A stretch of 64,000 bases of DNA from SELP01 sp035969385 (GCF_035969385.1 NZ_JAYKKJ010000010.1:62001-126000); one strand, 5' to 3'; counted from the stretch's first letter, positions 25,493 through 34,973 are shown. The notes: a model not told the origin generated them from the sequence alone. Made by a program: numbers and translations.

Positions 25493-26503
25493 ATGGACGC
25501 AATCCTACTGCAAATTCTCAATGGGCTCGACAAGGGCTCGGCCTATGCGCTGATCGCGCTGGGTCTTACACTCATTTTCGGCACCCTTGGCGTGGTGAAC
25601 TTTGCCCATGGGGCGCTGTTCATGATCGGCGCCTTCTGTGCCGTGACCCTGCAACGGCTGTTCAGCCTGTCCTACGAGGTGGTCGATGAAACCCAGACCG
25701 ACTTTCTGGGCAATCCGCTGAAGGTTCAGGTGCCCTATGTCGAAGGCTGGTTCGGCGAAAGCGCCGGTGCCACCCTGATCGACTGGTCAGTCCCACTCGC
25801 CATCATCGTGACCATTCCGATCATGATGCTGGTCGGTTGGATCATGGAACGCGGCCTGATCAAGCATTTCTACAAGCGTCCGCACGCCGACCAGATCCTT
25901 GTGACCTTCGGTCTGGCCATCGTGTTGCAGGAATTCGTCCGCTACTTCTTTGGCGCCAACCCGATCCAGACCCCTGCCCCGTCCGACTATCAGGGCACGG
26001 TGCAACTGACTCAGGCCATCGCCTATCCGGTCTGGCGTCTGATCTACTTCTTCTTCTCGGCTTTCGTCATCGCAGGTGTCTTTGCCTTCCTGCAATTCAC
26101 CACCTTCGGGATGGTGGTCCGGGCAGGTATGGCCGACCGGGAAACCGTCGGCATCCTCGGCATCGACATCGACAAGCGGTTCACACTGATGTTCGGCATC
26201 GCGGCCGCGGTCGCGGGTCTGGCGGGTGTCATGTACACGCCGATCCTGTCGCCCAACTACCATATGGGGATGGACTTCCTCGTGCTCAGCTTCGTCGTCG
26301 TCGTGGTCGGCGGCATGGGCTCGCTGCCCGGTGCTGTCGCCGCGGGGTTCCTTCTGGGCATCCTGCAGTCCTTCGCCTCGATGAACGAGGTGAAGTCGCT
26401 CATCCCCGGTATCGACCAGGTCATCATCTACCTTGTCGCAATCGTCATTCTGCTGACCCGTCCTCGGGGCCTTATGGGCCGCAAGGGCGTGATGGAGGAC
26501 TAA
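25493..26503 (+). CDS. Branched-chain-type ABC transporter permease (LivH-like)
   Basis: This 336-residue inner-membrane permease has about eight to nine hydrophobic segments. ALIALGLTLIFGTLGVVNFAHG is the LivH signature near the N-terminus and AAAVAGLAGVMYTP the coupling region. It contains a loop of about 45 residues (about 60-105) between the early helices. It forms the channel with the next gene, which begins three bases after its stop codon. Confidence 0.92.
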   Translation: MDAILLQILNGLDKGSAYALIALGLTLIFGTLGVVNFAHGALFMIGAFCAVTLQRLFSLSYEVVDETQTDFLGNPLKVQVPYVEGWFGESAGATLIDWSVPLAIIVTIPIMMLVGWIMERGLIKHFYKRPHADQILVTFGLAIVLQEFVRYFFGANPIQTPAPSDYQGTVQLTQAIAYPVWRLIYFFFSAFVIAGVFAFLQFTTFGMVVRAGMADRETVGILGIDIDKRFTLMFGIAAAVAGLAGVMYTPILSPNYHMGMDFLVLSFVVVVVGGMGSLPGAVAAGFLLGILQSFASMNEVKSLIPGIDQVIIYLVAIVILLTRPRGLMGRKGVMED

Positions 26504-26506
26504 GCC

Positions 26507-27706
26507 ATGTTCGGTCTGTCGCAAAAAGACACAAAATTCCTGCTGATCGTCGTGGCGCTGACGCTTCTTACGCCGATCCTTCTTAACCCCTTCCCGTCCG
26601 AAAGCGGGCTGGCCCAGTTCAACGCGGGCTACCCGGCGCTGATGCAGCGGTTCGCGATCTACGGGCTGATGGCGATCGGGTTCAACATCCTGTTCGGCCT
26701 GACAGGCTACCTCTCCTTCGGTCACGCTGCCTTCCTGGGTGTGGGCTCTTACGCTGCGGTCTGGATGTTCAAGCTGCTGTCGATGAACGTCCTTCCGGCG
26801 ATCATCCTCGCCACCATCGTGTCAGGCCTCTTCGCGCTGGTCATCGGCTACATCTCGCTGCGGCGGTCGGGGATCTACTTCTCGATCCTGACGCTGGCCT
26901 TCGCCGAAATGTCCTATCGTCTGGCCTATTCGGTGTTCACCCCGATCACCAACGGGGAAACCGGGCTTCAGCTGACGCTGGCCGACCCGCGTATCCTTGA
27001 CGGTGCGCCCGAAGGTGGTTCGCTTCCGGTCCCGACCCTGTTCGGGCTGGACATGAACGCCAGCTGGACCGCGAACGTGGGCCCATGGGACTTCACCTTC
27101 AACATCGGCTACTACTTCTGCGCCGTCATCGCGATCCTTGGCTTCTACCTGTCGCTGCGCATCTTCCGCTCGCCCTTTGGCATGATGCTGCGCGCGATCA
27201 AGTCGAACCAGACCCGGATGAGCTATACCGGCCTGAACTCCCGCCCCTACACCCTTGCTGCCTTCGTGATCTCGGGCATGTATGCCGGTCTGGCCGGTGG
27301 TCTTCTGGCCGCAATGGACCCGCTTGCCGGGGCCGAACGGATGCAGTGGACTGCATCGGGCGAGGTCGTTCTGATGACCATCATGGGGGGTGTCGGCACG
27401 CTGATGGGCCCGGTCATCGGTGCTGGCTTCATCAAATACGCCGAGAACATCTTCTCCAAGATCAACGAGAGCGTCCTGCATGGCTGGTTTGGCTGGCTGC
27501 CGGACGGGCTTGAGGACATCGTTGTCTGGTTCTTCGCCCGCTTCGTTGGTGAAGGCTGGCACCTGACCCTCGGCCTGATGTTCATGATCGTCGTGATCGC
27601 CCTGCCCGGTGGTCTGGTCGAAGGGGGACAGCGGATCGCCCGCTGGGTTCGGCGCAAGTCGGGCCGGGAAACCGCCGCCGACGAAACCACCAAGCCTGCC
27701 GAATAA
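26507..27706 (+). CDS. Branched-chain-type ABC transporter permease (LivM-like)
   Basis: This 399-residue second permease has the LivM signature IGFNILFGLTGYLSFGHAAF (about residues 58-77) and AFVISGMYAGLAGGLLAAMD as the coupling segment. There is an extended periplasmic loop around residues 145-185 and a hydrophilic C-terminal tail. It pairs with the LivH-like protein. The ATPase gene follows after 12 bases with AAGGAGG. Confidence 0.92.
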   Translation: MFGLSQKDTKFLLIVVALTLLTPILLNPFPSESGLAQFNAGYPALMQRFAIYGLMAIGFNILFGLTGYLSFGHAAFLGVGSYAAVWMFKLLSMNVLPAIILATIVSGLFALVIGYISLRRSGIYFSILTLAFAEMSYRLAYSVFTPITNGETGLQLTLADPRILDGAPEGGSLPVPTLFGLDMNASWTANVGPWDFTFNIGYYFCAVIAILGFYLSLRIFRSPFGMMLRAIKSNQTRMSYTGLNSRPYTLAAFVISGMYAGLAGGLLAAMDPLAGAERMQWTASGEVVLMTIMGGVGTLMGPVIGAGFIKYAENIFSKINESVLHGWFGWLPDGLEDIVVWFFARFVGEGWHLTLGLMFMIVVIALPGGLVEGGQRIARWVRRKSGRETAADETTKPAE

Positions 27707-27718
27707 GGAGGAAGACCG

Positions 27719-28477
27719 ATGGGTATTCTTGAAGTCAAAGGCGTCAACAAACGCTTCGGCGGGCTGCAGGCCTTGGGGGACGTGAACCTCAGCGTGCAGG
27801 AAAACACCTGCCACGCCATCATCGGGCCGAACGGCGCGGGCAAGTCCACCCTGCTGAACGTGCTGGTGGGCAAGCTGATCCCCGACAGCGGGTCGGTCAT
27901 GTTCGACGGCAATTCGGTGCTGGGGCGCAAACCGCACGAAATCAACCAGATGGGGATTTCGCGGGTGTTCCAGACTCCCGAGATTTTCGGCGACCTGACG
28001 GTCATCGAAAACGTCATGATCCCCTGCTTTGCCAAGCGCGACGGGGCCTTCCGGATGCACGCCTATGAAACGGTGGCCGCCGAAAAGGACATTCGCGAAA
28101 AGGCCGAGGCGATCCTTGAAGACGTGAACATGCTCGACAAGCTGAACATGCATGCCGCGTCGATGAGCCGGGGCGACAAGCGCCGGTTGGAAATGGCCAT
28201 GTGCCTTGTGCAGGAACCGCGCCTTCTTCTGCTGGACGAACCGACCGCCGGTATGGCCCGCGCCGATACCGAGGCGACGATCCAGCTGCTGAAGGACATC
28301 CGCGTCAAGCGGGGCCTGACCATGGCGATCATCGAACACGACATGAACGTGGTCTTCAGCCTTGCCGAACGGATCACCGTTCTGGCGCAAGGCACCCCGC
28401 TGGTCGAAGACACGCCGGACAACATCAAGGGCCATCCCAAGGTGCGCGAAGCGTATCTTGGCGAGGCGCAGGTCTGA
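27719..28477 (+). CDS. ABC transporter ATP-binding protein (LivG-like)
   Basis: This 252-residue nucleotide-binding subunit has Walker A GPNGAGKST (about 40-48), a Q-loop region, the ABC signature variant SMSRGDKRRLE, Walker B LLLLDEPTAGM and the switch His in IEHDMN. The signature motif has Arg-Gly-Asp in place of the usual Ser-Gly-Gly-x-Gln, as in some urea/amide systems. It follows the permease genes and energises transport together with the LivF-like subunit. Confidence 0.93.
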   Translation: MGILEVKGVNKRFGGLQALGDVNLSVQENTCHAIIGPNGAGKSTLLNVLVGKLIPDSGSVMFDGNSVLGRKPHEINQMGISRVFQTPEIFGDLTVIENVMIPCFAKRDGAFRMHAYETVAAEKDIREKAEAILEDVNMLDKLNMHAASMSRGDKRRLEMAMCLVQEPRLLLLDEPTAGMARADTEATIQLLKDIRVKRGLTMAIIEHDMNVVFSLAERITVLAQGTPLVEDTPDNIKGHPKVREAYLGEAQV

Positions 28478-28491
28478 GGGAGGCCCGAAAG

Positions 28492-29235
28492 ATGAACGCA
28501 GCACCCAATACCAATATGGCCGCAACCCATCCCAAATACCTCTCGGTCTGGGACGTGCAGGCCTACTATGGCGAAAGCTACATCGTTCAGGGCGTCAGCT
28601 TTGACATCCATGAAGGCGAGATCCTTGCCCTTCTGGGCCGCAACGGCGCGGGCAAGACTTCGACTCTGCGGACCATCGCCCGTCTGGACGACCCGGCCCT
28701 GACCCACGGGGAAATCTGGCTCGACCACCAGCCGCTGCACGACATGAAGGCGTGGCAGGCGGCGCAGGCGGGCATTGCGCTGGTTCCCGAAGACCGCCGC
28801 ATCATCCCCGGCCTCACGGTCGAGGAAAACCTGCAACTGGCGCAGATTGCCCCGCCCAAGGGCTGGTCGATCGACCGGGTCTACGACCTGTTCCCGCGCC
28901 TGCGCGAACGGCGCAAGCAGGAAGGCGTGACCCTGTCGGGCGGCGAACAACAGATGCTGGCCATCGCCCGCGCGCTGGTCCGTGACATCAAGGTGCTTCT
29001 GCTGGACGAACCCTACGAAGGGCTGGCGCCGGTGATCGTACAGGAAATCGCCAAGACCCTTGGCATCATCCGCGATCAAGGGATCACCACGGTGATCGTC
29101 GAACAGAACGCCGTCGCCGCGCTCAAGCTGGCCGACCGGGCGGTGATCCTGGATACCGGATCGGTCGTCTTTGATGGCACCGCGAAAGAAGTGCTTGAAG
29201 ACGACGCGCTTCGGGCAAAGTATCTGGCCATCTGA
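28492..29235 (+). CDS. ABC transporter ATP-binding protein (LivF-like)
   Basis: This 247-residue second ATPase starts at the ATG at 28492 with GAGGGAGG upstream. It has Walker A GRNGAGKTST, signature LSGGEQQMLAIARAL and Walker B LLLDEPYEGLAP. The PYEGLAP ending is typical of LivF/UrtE subunits. It ends the transporter block, 73 bases before acs. Confidence 0.93.
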   Translation: MNAAPNTNMAATHPKYLSVWDVQAYYGESYIVQGVSFDIHEGEILALLGRNGAGKTSTLRTIARLDDPALTHGEIWLDHQPLHDMKAWQAAQAGIALVPEDRRIIPGLTVEENLQLAQIAPPKGWSIDRVYDLFPRLRERRKQEGVTLSGGEQQMLAIARALVRDIKVLLLDEPYEGLAPVIVQEIAKTLGIIRDQGITTVIVEQNAVAALKLADRAVILDTGSVVFDGTAKEVLEDDALRAKYLAI

Positions 29236-29308
29236 GCCACCTTGCCCGGCCGCGCCACCCGCGCGCGTCCGGGCCAACACAATTCAAGACCGGAAGGACA
29301 GTTTCCCA

Positions 29309-31246
29309 ATGAGCGAGAGCAAGACCTATCCGCCCTCGGCCGATTTCGTCGCCAACGCCCATATCACCGCCGAGAAATACGACGCGATGTATGCGGCCTC
29401 TATCGCGGATCCGGACGCGTTCTGGGCCGAACATGGCAAGCGGATCGACTGGATCAAGCCCTTCACCAAGGTGAAGAACGTCAACTATGGCTACCCGAAC
29501 GTGTCGATCAAATGGTTCGAAGACGGGGAACTGAACGTTTCGGCCAACTGTATCGACCGGCATCTTGCCACCCGTGGCGACCAGACCGCGATCATCTGGG
29601 AAAGCGACGATCCGGGCATTTCCAAGCATATCACCTATCTGGAACTGTCCGAGCAGGTGAACAAGCTGGCCAATGTCTACAAATCGCTTGGTGTGGGCAA
29701 AGGCGACCGCGTTGTCCTTTACATGCCGATGATCCCCGAGGCGGCCTATGCCATGCTGGCCTGCGCCCGGATCGGCGCGATCCATTCCATCGTCTTCGCC
29801 GGCTTCTCGCCCGAGGCGCTGGCCGCCCGCGTGGACGGCTGCAAGGCATCGCTGATCGTGACCGCGGACGAGGCCCCGCGCGGCGGCCGCAACACGCCGC
29901 TGAAGGCCAATGTGGACAAGGCGCTGGACATCTGCGGCGACACGCAGGTTCTGGTCGTTGAACGCACCGGCGCTGATGTGCCGATGAAAGAGGGCCGCGA
30001 CCACCCCTACCAGACGCTGATGGCCCATGCCTCGACCGATTGCGCGCCGGAGGTGATGAACGCCGAAGACCCGCTGTTCATCCTCTACACCTCCGGCTCG
30101 ACCGGGGCGCCGAAGGGCGTGCAGCATTGCACCGGCGGCTATCTTGTCTGGGCCGCGATGACCCATGAATATGTGTTCGACTACCATGACGGCGATATCT
30201 ACTGGTGCACCGCCGACGTCGGTTGGGTCACCGGCCACAGCTATATCGTCTATGGCCCGCTGGCCAATGGTGCGACCACGCTGATGTTCGAAGGTGTGCC
30301 CACCTACCCGGACGTGGGCCGGTTCTGGGCCGTCTGCGAAAAGCACAAGGTGAACCAGTTCTACACCGCGCCGACCGCGATCCGCGCGCTCATGGCCCAC
30401 GGGTCCGAGCCGGTCGAGAAATACGACCTGTCGTCGCTGAAGGTGCTGGGGTCGGTCGGCGAACCGATCAACCCCGAGGCCTGGAACTGGTATAACGAGG
30501 TCGTCGGCAAGGGGACCTGCCCCATCGTCGACACCTGGTGGCAGACCGAAACCGGCGGCCACATGATGACCCCCCTGCCCGGCGCCCACGCCGCCAAACC
30601 GGGTGCGGCGATGAAGCCCTTCTTCGGGGTGCAGCCGGTGGTTCTTGAACCACAAACGGGCCAGGAAATTACCGAGGTCGCCTGCGAAGGCGTGCTGTGC
30701 ATCAAGGACAGCTGGCCGGGCCAGATGCGGACCGTCTACGGCGACCACGACCGGTTCGTGAAGACCTACTTCTCGGACTATAAGGGGTATTACTTTGCCG
30801 GGGACGGCTGCCGCCGCGACGCCGATGGCGACTATTGGATCACTGGCCGGGTCGATGACGTGATCAACGTCTCGGGCCACCGGATGGGCACTGCCGAGGT
30901 TGAAAGCGCGCTGGTCGCCCACAAGGCTGTATCCGAGGCCGCCGTGGTCGGCTTCCCGCATGACATCAAGGGTCAGGGCATCTACTGCTATGTCACCCTG
31001 ATGGATGGCGAGGAATACACCGACGAACTGAAGGTCGAGCTGCGCAACTGGGTCCGCAAGGAAATCGGCCCGATCGCCAGCCCCGACGTGATCCAATGGG
31101 CGCCGGGCCTGCCCAAGACCCGTTCGGGCAAGATCATGCGCCGCATTCTGCGCAAAATCGCCGAGAACGACTTCGGCAGCCTTGGCGACACGTCGACCCT
31201 TGCCGATCCGACTGTCGTGGATGACCTGATCAAGAACCGGGGCTGA
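29309..31246 (+). CDS. acs: Acetyl-CoA synthetase (AMP-forming)
   Basis: The 645-residue length is right for Acs. The adenylation motif YTSGSTGAPKG, the WWQTETGGHM region, the YFAGDGCRRDADGDYWITGR hinge segment and the C-terminal TRSGKIMRRILRKI, with the lysine that is acetylated for control in this family, are all present. It converts acetate, ATP and CoA to acetyl-CoA. It lies last in the transporter operon, and the ScfR-type regulator and CrbS-like kinase nearby fit an acetate role. Propionate use is possible, but the sequence is closer to Acs. Confidence 0.94.
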   Translation: MSESKTYPPSADFVANAHITAEKYDAMYAASIADPDAFWAEHGKRIDWIKPFTKVKNVNYGYPNVSIKWFEDGELNVSANCIDRHLATRGDQTAIIWESDDPGISKHITYLELSEQVNKLANVYKSLGVGKGDRVVLYMPMIPEAAYAMLACARIGAIHSIVFAGFSPEALAARVDGCKASLIVTADEAPRGGRNTPLKANVDKALDICGDTQVLVVERTGADVPMKEGRDHPYQTLMAHASTDCAPEVMNAEDPLFILYTSGSTGAPKGVQHCTGGYLVWAAMTHEYVFDYHDGDIYWCTADVGWVTGHSYIVYGPLANGATTLMFEGVPTYPDVGRFWAVCEKHKVNQFYTAPTAIRALMAHGSEPVEKYDLSSLKVLGSVGEPINPEAWNWYNEVVGKGTCPIVDTWWQTETGGHMMTPLPGAHAAKPGAAMKPFFGVQPVVLEPQTGQEITEVACEGVLCIKDSWPGQMRTVYGDHDRFVKTYFSDYKGYYFAGDGCRRDADGDYWITGRVDDVINVSGHRMGTAEVESALVAHKAVSEAAVVGFPHDIKGQGIYCYVTLMDGEEYTDELKVELRNWVRKEIGPIASPDVIQWAPGLPKTRSGKIMRRILRKIAENDFGSLGDTSTLADPTVVDDLIKNRG

Positions 31247-31272
31247 CCTATCAACCTTACCTTGATTAATTT

Positions 31273-31301
31273 GACGGTCTCGGCATATTGCCGGGACCGT
31301 C
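31273..31301 (+). terminator. Hairpin after acs
   Basis: GACGGTCTCGGCA-TAT-TGCCGGGACCGTC forms a 13-bp stem with one T-G pair and a 3-base loop. It follows the acs stop by 26 bases but has no good T run, so it may act as a weak terminator or mRNA stabiliser. Confidence 0.65.
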
Positions 31302-31321
31302 TCTGTAAGTGTGGGTAGAAA

Positions 31322-31549
31322 ATGAAGTTGCCAGAAAACGCCCCCCTGCTTGTGAAATTCACGATGATTGGCCTAAAGACACGCAAGCAGGTCTTGTTTT
31401 TCGTGATACTTTCCATCGGCATCACAATCGCGGCAGCCTTTCTGACAAAGTTCTTTGTCGCTGGCGTCTTTGGCCTCGCCGCGATTTTCTATTACTATAC
31501 AATGCGTTGGATCGACGCCCGCAACGGGTGGCAAACCACGGGAACCTAG
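31322..31549 (+). CDS. Small two-helix membrane protein, hypothetical
   Basis: This 75-residue protein has a basic, amphipathic N-terminus (about 1-22), two hydrophobic segments (about 24-42 and 45-62) and a short charged tail. The base composition is lower in GC than its neighbours. It stands between the acs hairpin and the convergent membrane-protein gene, with 6 bases between the stops. No family is recognised, and the ribosome site is weak. Confidence 0.5.
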   Translation: MKLPENAPLLVKFTMIGLKTRKQVLFFVILSIGITIAAAFLTKFFVAGVFGLAAIFYYYTMRWIDARNGWQTTGT

Positions 31550-31555
31550 CCCCGA

Positions 31556-31921
31556 CTACAACCGCCTGCTCACCAGCATCAATTCCACCCGCTTGAGTTC
31601 GCGCAGGATCCGGTCGGCCTGCATCTGCGGCATCAGGCTCAGCTTCAGTGTGGTCGCCGCCAGTATCAGCACCGCGGCGGGCAGCCCCCAGTGCAGCGCG
31701 GTCAACGCATCGGTCGCGGCGAAGAACCCGATCGCGCACCAGACGCCGCCAAGGAACATCGCCCCCTGAACGATCATCACCACCCAGGTCACCCAACCCA
31801 GTTTGCCCCGGAACTGCGACAGGCCCAGCGCGAAATAGCCCAATTCTTCTGTGTCTTTCAGAATATCCTGTTCCTCCGCCTCCAGCGCGTCGCGGATCAG
31901 GTCGTCAAGTCGATCAGTCAT
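31556..31921 (-). CDS. Small membrane protein paired with ECF sigma factor (DUF6768-like)
   Basis: This 121-residue protein has a cytoplasmic acidic N-terminus (MTDRLDDLIRDALEAEEQDI) and two membrane helices (about 40-62 and 73-92), followed by a charged C-terminal helix. The ATG at 31921 has AGGAGG 8 bases upstream and overlaps the sigma-factor stop codon by 8 bases. That arrangement suggests an anti-sigma-type or partner protein, but no zinc anti-sigma motif is visible. Assignment is by context and general resemblance. Confidence 0.7.
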   Translation of the reverse strand: MTDRLDDLIRDALEAEEQDILKDTEELGYFALGLSQFRGKLGWVTWVVMIVQGAMFLGGVWCAIGFFAATDALTALHWGLPAAVLILAATTLKLSLMPQMQADRILRELKRVELMLVSRRL

Positions 31922-32477
31922 CTTCAACTCCTCCTAGGATATCGCGCAGTTTCGCGCGGGCGTGCATCAGTCGAGTCTTGACCGTGCCGGGCGGCACATC
32001 CAGCGCCGCTGCGGCCTCGGCCACGGTCATGTCATGCAGGTAGAACAGGGCAATCGTGGCCCGGTGGTCGGGGGACAAATGGCCCAGCGCCGCCCGCACC
32101 GCGCGGGCATCTGCAGCGTCGGGTCCGGTCGGCGGCATGTCCGTGTCGGCCTCATTCGCCCAATCGCGGGACAGGCGCCTGTCCCGTTGCCGATGTCCAA
32201 TGACCCGCGCCACCCGGCGGGCGGTGATCCGAAGGGCGAAGGGCAGGACGGCCCCCGGATCGCGCAGGCTGGGCAGGGCGCGGATCACATCGGCAAGGGC
32301 CGATTGTGCTGCGTCCCGCGCGCCTTCCCGGTCCTGCAACAGCCGGGTCGCATGGGCCAGCATGACCGGGTGCAGCAGGCGGCACAAACGGTCCAATGCG
32401 GACCGGTCCCCAATCCGGGCGCCCGCGGCAAGATAGGCCAACAACGCCCGTTCCTTCTGTGTCGAACCTCTGCTCAT
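31914..32477 (-). CDS. ECF-type RNA polymerase sigma factor
   Basis: The 187-residue protein has sigma region 2 (about 30-95, with LHPVMLAHATRLLQDREGARDAAQSALADV) and region 4 (about 120-175: LGHLSPDHRATIALFYLHDMTVAEAAAALDVPPGTVKTRL). Region 3 is absent, as in ECF factors. I choose the ATG at 32477 (MSRGSTQKER). The gene is coupled to the downstream membrane protein, its likely partner. Its signal and targets are unknown. Confidence 0.88.
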   Translation of the reverse strand: MSRGSTQKERALLAYLAAGARIGDRSALDRLCRLLHPVMLAHATRLLQDREGARDAAQSALADVIRALPSLRDPGAVLPFALRITARRVARVIGHRQRDRRLSRDWANEADTDMPPTGPDAADARAVRAALGHLSPDHRATIALFYLHDMTVAEAAAALDVPPGTVKTRLMHARAKLRDILGGVEDD

Positions 32478-32620
32478 GCCATGAAAGTGCGCTGCAACCT
32501 CGAAACGGTTCAACCGGCGTTAACCATGCCCTACGATTCTTGGGGAAATTAACCCGCGCGAAACCGCGATCAGGCAAAGTCAGGCTTGGTGGGGGCTCTA
32601 TCTTCGGGATGGAGCCCGTT

Positions 32621-32956
32621 ATGGAGATCATGAATACAACCGCAAGGGTGCCGCAGGTTGCGCAACCGCAGCCGCAGGCGCCACAGCACGTGGCCGACCA
32701 GCGCCCGAGCGCTGACAGTGCCGCGTTGGCCCGCAACTCGCGCCCGCAGGTCCCGGCGCCCATGGCCCCGGCGAACAGCCAGATCGGCCTTGTGCAACAG
32801 GCAAATCTGCCGCCCCGCCTGGCAGAGGATGACGGCACCGCAGATATGCCCGCGCCACAAGCCCCCGAACGGGTTCTAAAGCCCTACGGGATCGCCATGC
32901 TGCCGGAACGGGCCCCCGATCCGCCCGCGCAAACCCCCGAGGAGGCCCACACCTGA
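32621..32956 (+). CDS. Proline/alanine-rich hypothetical protein
   Basis: This 111-residue low-complexity protein is rich in Pro, Ala and Gln and predicted disordered, with no recognised domain, signal peptide or membrane segment. The ATG at 32621 has GGAG 6 bases upstream; an in-frame ATG at 32609 is possible. It stands alone between the sigma operon and accB. Codon usage fits the chromosome, but the low complexity keeps confidence modest. Confidence 0.45.
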   Translation: MEIMNTTARVPQVAQPQPQAPQHVADQRPSADSAALARNSRPQVPAPMAPANSQIGLVQQANLPPRLAEDDGTADMPAPQAPERVLKPYGIAMLPERAPDPPAQTPEEAHT

Positions 32957-33095
32957 CCCTGCGTCAGGCAATTTTTGCCTCCCCGCTTTCCACCTGTTTC
33001 GGCATGCCCTATAAGCCACGGGATGACTTTTGCCTGCCGTTGTGGCAGGACCGGAGTGATCCGGGTTGATACGGGCAACTTGCCGAGGACAGGAC

Positions 33096-33596
33096 ATGAG
33101 CAACAAGAACAGTCATGACAGCGACGTGAACTTCATCAAGGCGCTGGCCGAACTGCTGCGTGAGAACGATCTGACCGAACTTCAGGTCAAACGGGACTAT
33201 GGTGAAAACGACCGGCTGAACGTCACCGTCAGCCGGCACAACAACGTTGTGACGCAGGTCAGCATGCCTGCCCCCGCCCCGGTGGCCGCGCCTGCGGCCG
33301 CCCCGGCGGCTGCCGCGCCCGCGGCCCCTGCCGCCGCCTCTGGCGACGATCCGGCCAGCCACCCCGGCGCGGTCACCTCGCCCATGGTTGGCACCGTCTA
33401 CCTGTCGCCCGAACCGGGCGCTGCGGCCTTTGCCGCCGTCGGCGCGAAGGTGTCGGAAGGCGACACCCTTCTGATCATCGAAGCGATGAAGACCATGAAC
33501 CACATCCCCGCGCCCAAGTCCGGCACGGTCAAGCGGCTTCTGGTCGAAGACGGCAGCCCGGTCGAATACGGTGCGCCGCTGATGATCATCGAATAG
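33096..33596 (+). CDS. accB: Acetyl-CoA carboxylase biotin carboxyl carrier protein
   Basis: This 166-residue BCCP has an N-terminal helical region (about 1-50), an Ala/Pro-rich flexible linker (about 57-82) and a C-terminal biotinyl domain. Lys132 in EAMKTMN takes biotin; the motif reads KTM rather than the common KMM, as in many alphaproteobacteria. GAGGACAGG lies before the ATG. It carries carboxybiotin between AccC and the carboxyltransferase and forms an operon with accC (13-base gap). Confidence 0.96.
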   Translation: MSNKNSHDSDVNFIKALAELLRENDLTELQVKRDYGENDRLNVTVSRHNNVVTQVSMPAPAPVAAPAAAPAAAAPAAPAAASGDDPASHPGAVTSPMVGTVYLSPEPGAAAFAAVGAKVSEGDTLLIIEAMKTMNHIPAPKSGTVKRLLVEDGSPVEYGAPLMIIE

Positions 33597-33609
33597 GCCG
33601 GGGACGCGG

Positions 33610-34956
33610 ATGTTCGACAAAATCCTCATTGCGAACCGGGGCGAGATCGCGCTGCGCGTGATCCGCGCCTGCCGCGAGATGGGCATCAAGTCCGTCGCGG
33701 TTCACTCCACGGCCGATTCCGACGCCATGCACGTGCGCATGGCCGACGAGGCCGTCTGCATCGGGCCGCCCTCTTCGGCCCAATCCTACCTTTCCTTCCC
33801 GGCGGTTCTGTCGGCGGCCGAGATTACCGGCGCGCAGGCGATCCACCCTGGATATGGCTTCCTCTCGGAGAACGCCGCCTTTGTGCAGGCAATCGAAGAC
33901 CACGGCCTGACCTTCATCGGACCGTCGGCGGAGCATATCCGCATGATGGGTGACAAGATCACTGCCAAGGAAACCGCCAAGGAACTTGGCATTCCGGTCG
34001 TTCCCGGATCAGAGGGGGGCGTGCCCAACCTTGCCGCTGCCAAGAAGGCCGCCGCCGAGATGGGCTATCCGGTCATTATCAAGGCAACCGCCGGTGGCGG
34101 TGGCCGCGGGATGAAAGTGGCAGAGAACGAGAAGTCGCTGGAAAGCGCCTTTACCACCGCCCGGTCCGAGGCCAAGGCTGCCTTTGGCAACGACGAAGTC
34201 TATATGGAGAAATACCTCCAGCGGCCCCGTCACATCGAGATTCAGGTCTTTGGCGACGGACAGGGCGGCGGCGTTCATCTGGGCGAACGCGACTGTTCGC
34301 TTCAGCGTCGTCACCAGAAGGTCTTTGAAGAGGCCCCCGGCCCCTGCATTTCCCCCGAAGAGCGCAAGCGCATCGGTGAGATTTGCGCCAATGCCATAGG
34401 CAAAATGGGCTATTCCGGCGCGGGCACCATCGAATTTCTGTATGAGGACGGCGAGTTCTATTTCATCGAAATGAACACCCGCCTTCAGGTGGAACACCCG
34501 GTGACCGAAGCGATCTTTGGTCAGGACCTCGTACGCGAACAGATCCTTGTGGCCGCGGGCAACAAGCTGTCGTTCAGCCAGGACGATCTGAAGATCAACG
34601 GCCACGCAATCGAGGTGCGGATCAACGCCGAACGGCTGCCGAATTTCGCCCCCTGCCCCGGCAAGATCACCCAGTATCACGCCCCCGGCGGGCTGGGCGT
34701 ACGGATGGATTCGGCGCTTTATGACGGCTACAAGATCCCGCCCTATTACGACAGCCTGATTGGCAAGCTGATCGTGCACGGCCGCGACCGGCCCGAGGCG
34801 CTGGCCCGGCTCCAGCGCGCGCTTGGGGAACTGATCGTCGACGGGATCGACACCACCGTGCCGCTGTTCCACGCGCTTCTGGCCGAACCGGATGTCCAGA
34901 CCGGGGATTACAATATCCACTGGCTGGAAAAATGGCTCGACCGCACCTTCGGGTAG
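33610..34956 (+). CDS. accC: Acetyl-CoA carboxylase, biotin carboxylase subunit
   Basis: This 448-residue ATP-grasp biotin carboxylase has MFDKILIANRGEIALRV at the start, GYGFLSENA, the glycine-rich ATP loop KATAGGGGRGMKV, the catalytic ERDCSLQRRHQK and IEMNTRLQVEHPVTE. It carboxylates biotin on AccB using ATP and bicarbonate, the first step of fatty acid synthesis. The length matches the family. A strong terminator follows. Confidence 0.97.
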   Translation: MFDKILIANRGEIALRVIRACREMGIKSVAVHSTADSDAMHVRMADEAVCIGPPSSAQSYLSFPAVLSAAEITGAQAIHPGYGFLSENAAFVQAIEDHGLTFIGPSAEHIRMMGDKITAKETAKELGIPVVPGSEGGVPNLAAAKKAAAEMGYPVIIKATAGGGGRGMKVAENEKSLESAFTTARSEAKAAFGNDEVYMEKYLQRPRHIEIQVFGDGQGGGVHLGERDCSLQRRHQKVFEEAPGPCISPEERKRIGEICANAIGKMGYSGAGTIEFLYEDGEFYFIEMNTRLQVEHPVTEAIFGQDLVREQILVAAGNKLSFSQDDLKINGHAIEVRINAERLPNFAPCPGKITQYHAPGGLGVRMDSALYDGYKIPPYYDSLIGKLIVHGRDRPEALARLQRALGELIVDGIDTTVPLFHALLAEPDVQTGDYNIHWLEKWLDRTFG

Positions 34957-34973
34957 CGGATTGCGAAAGTTCG

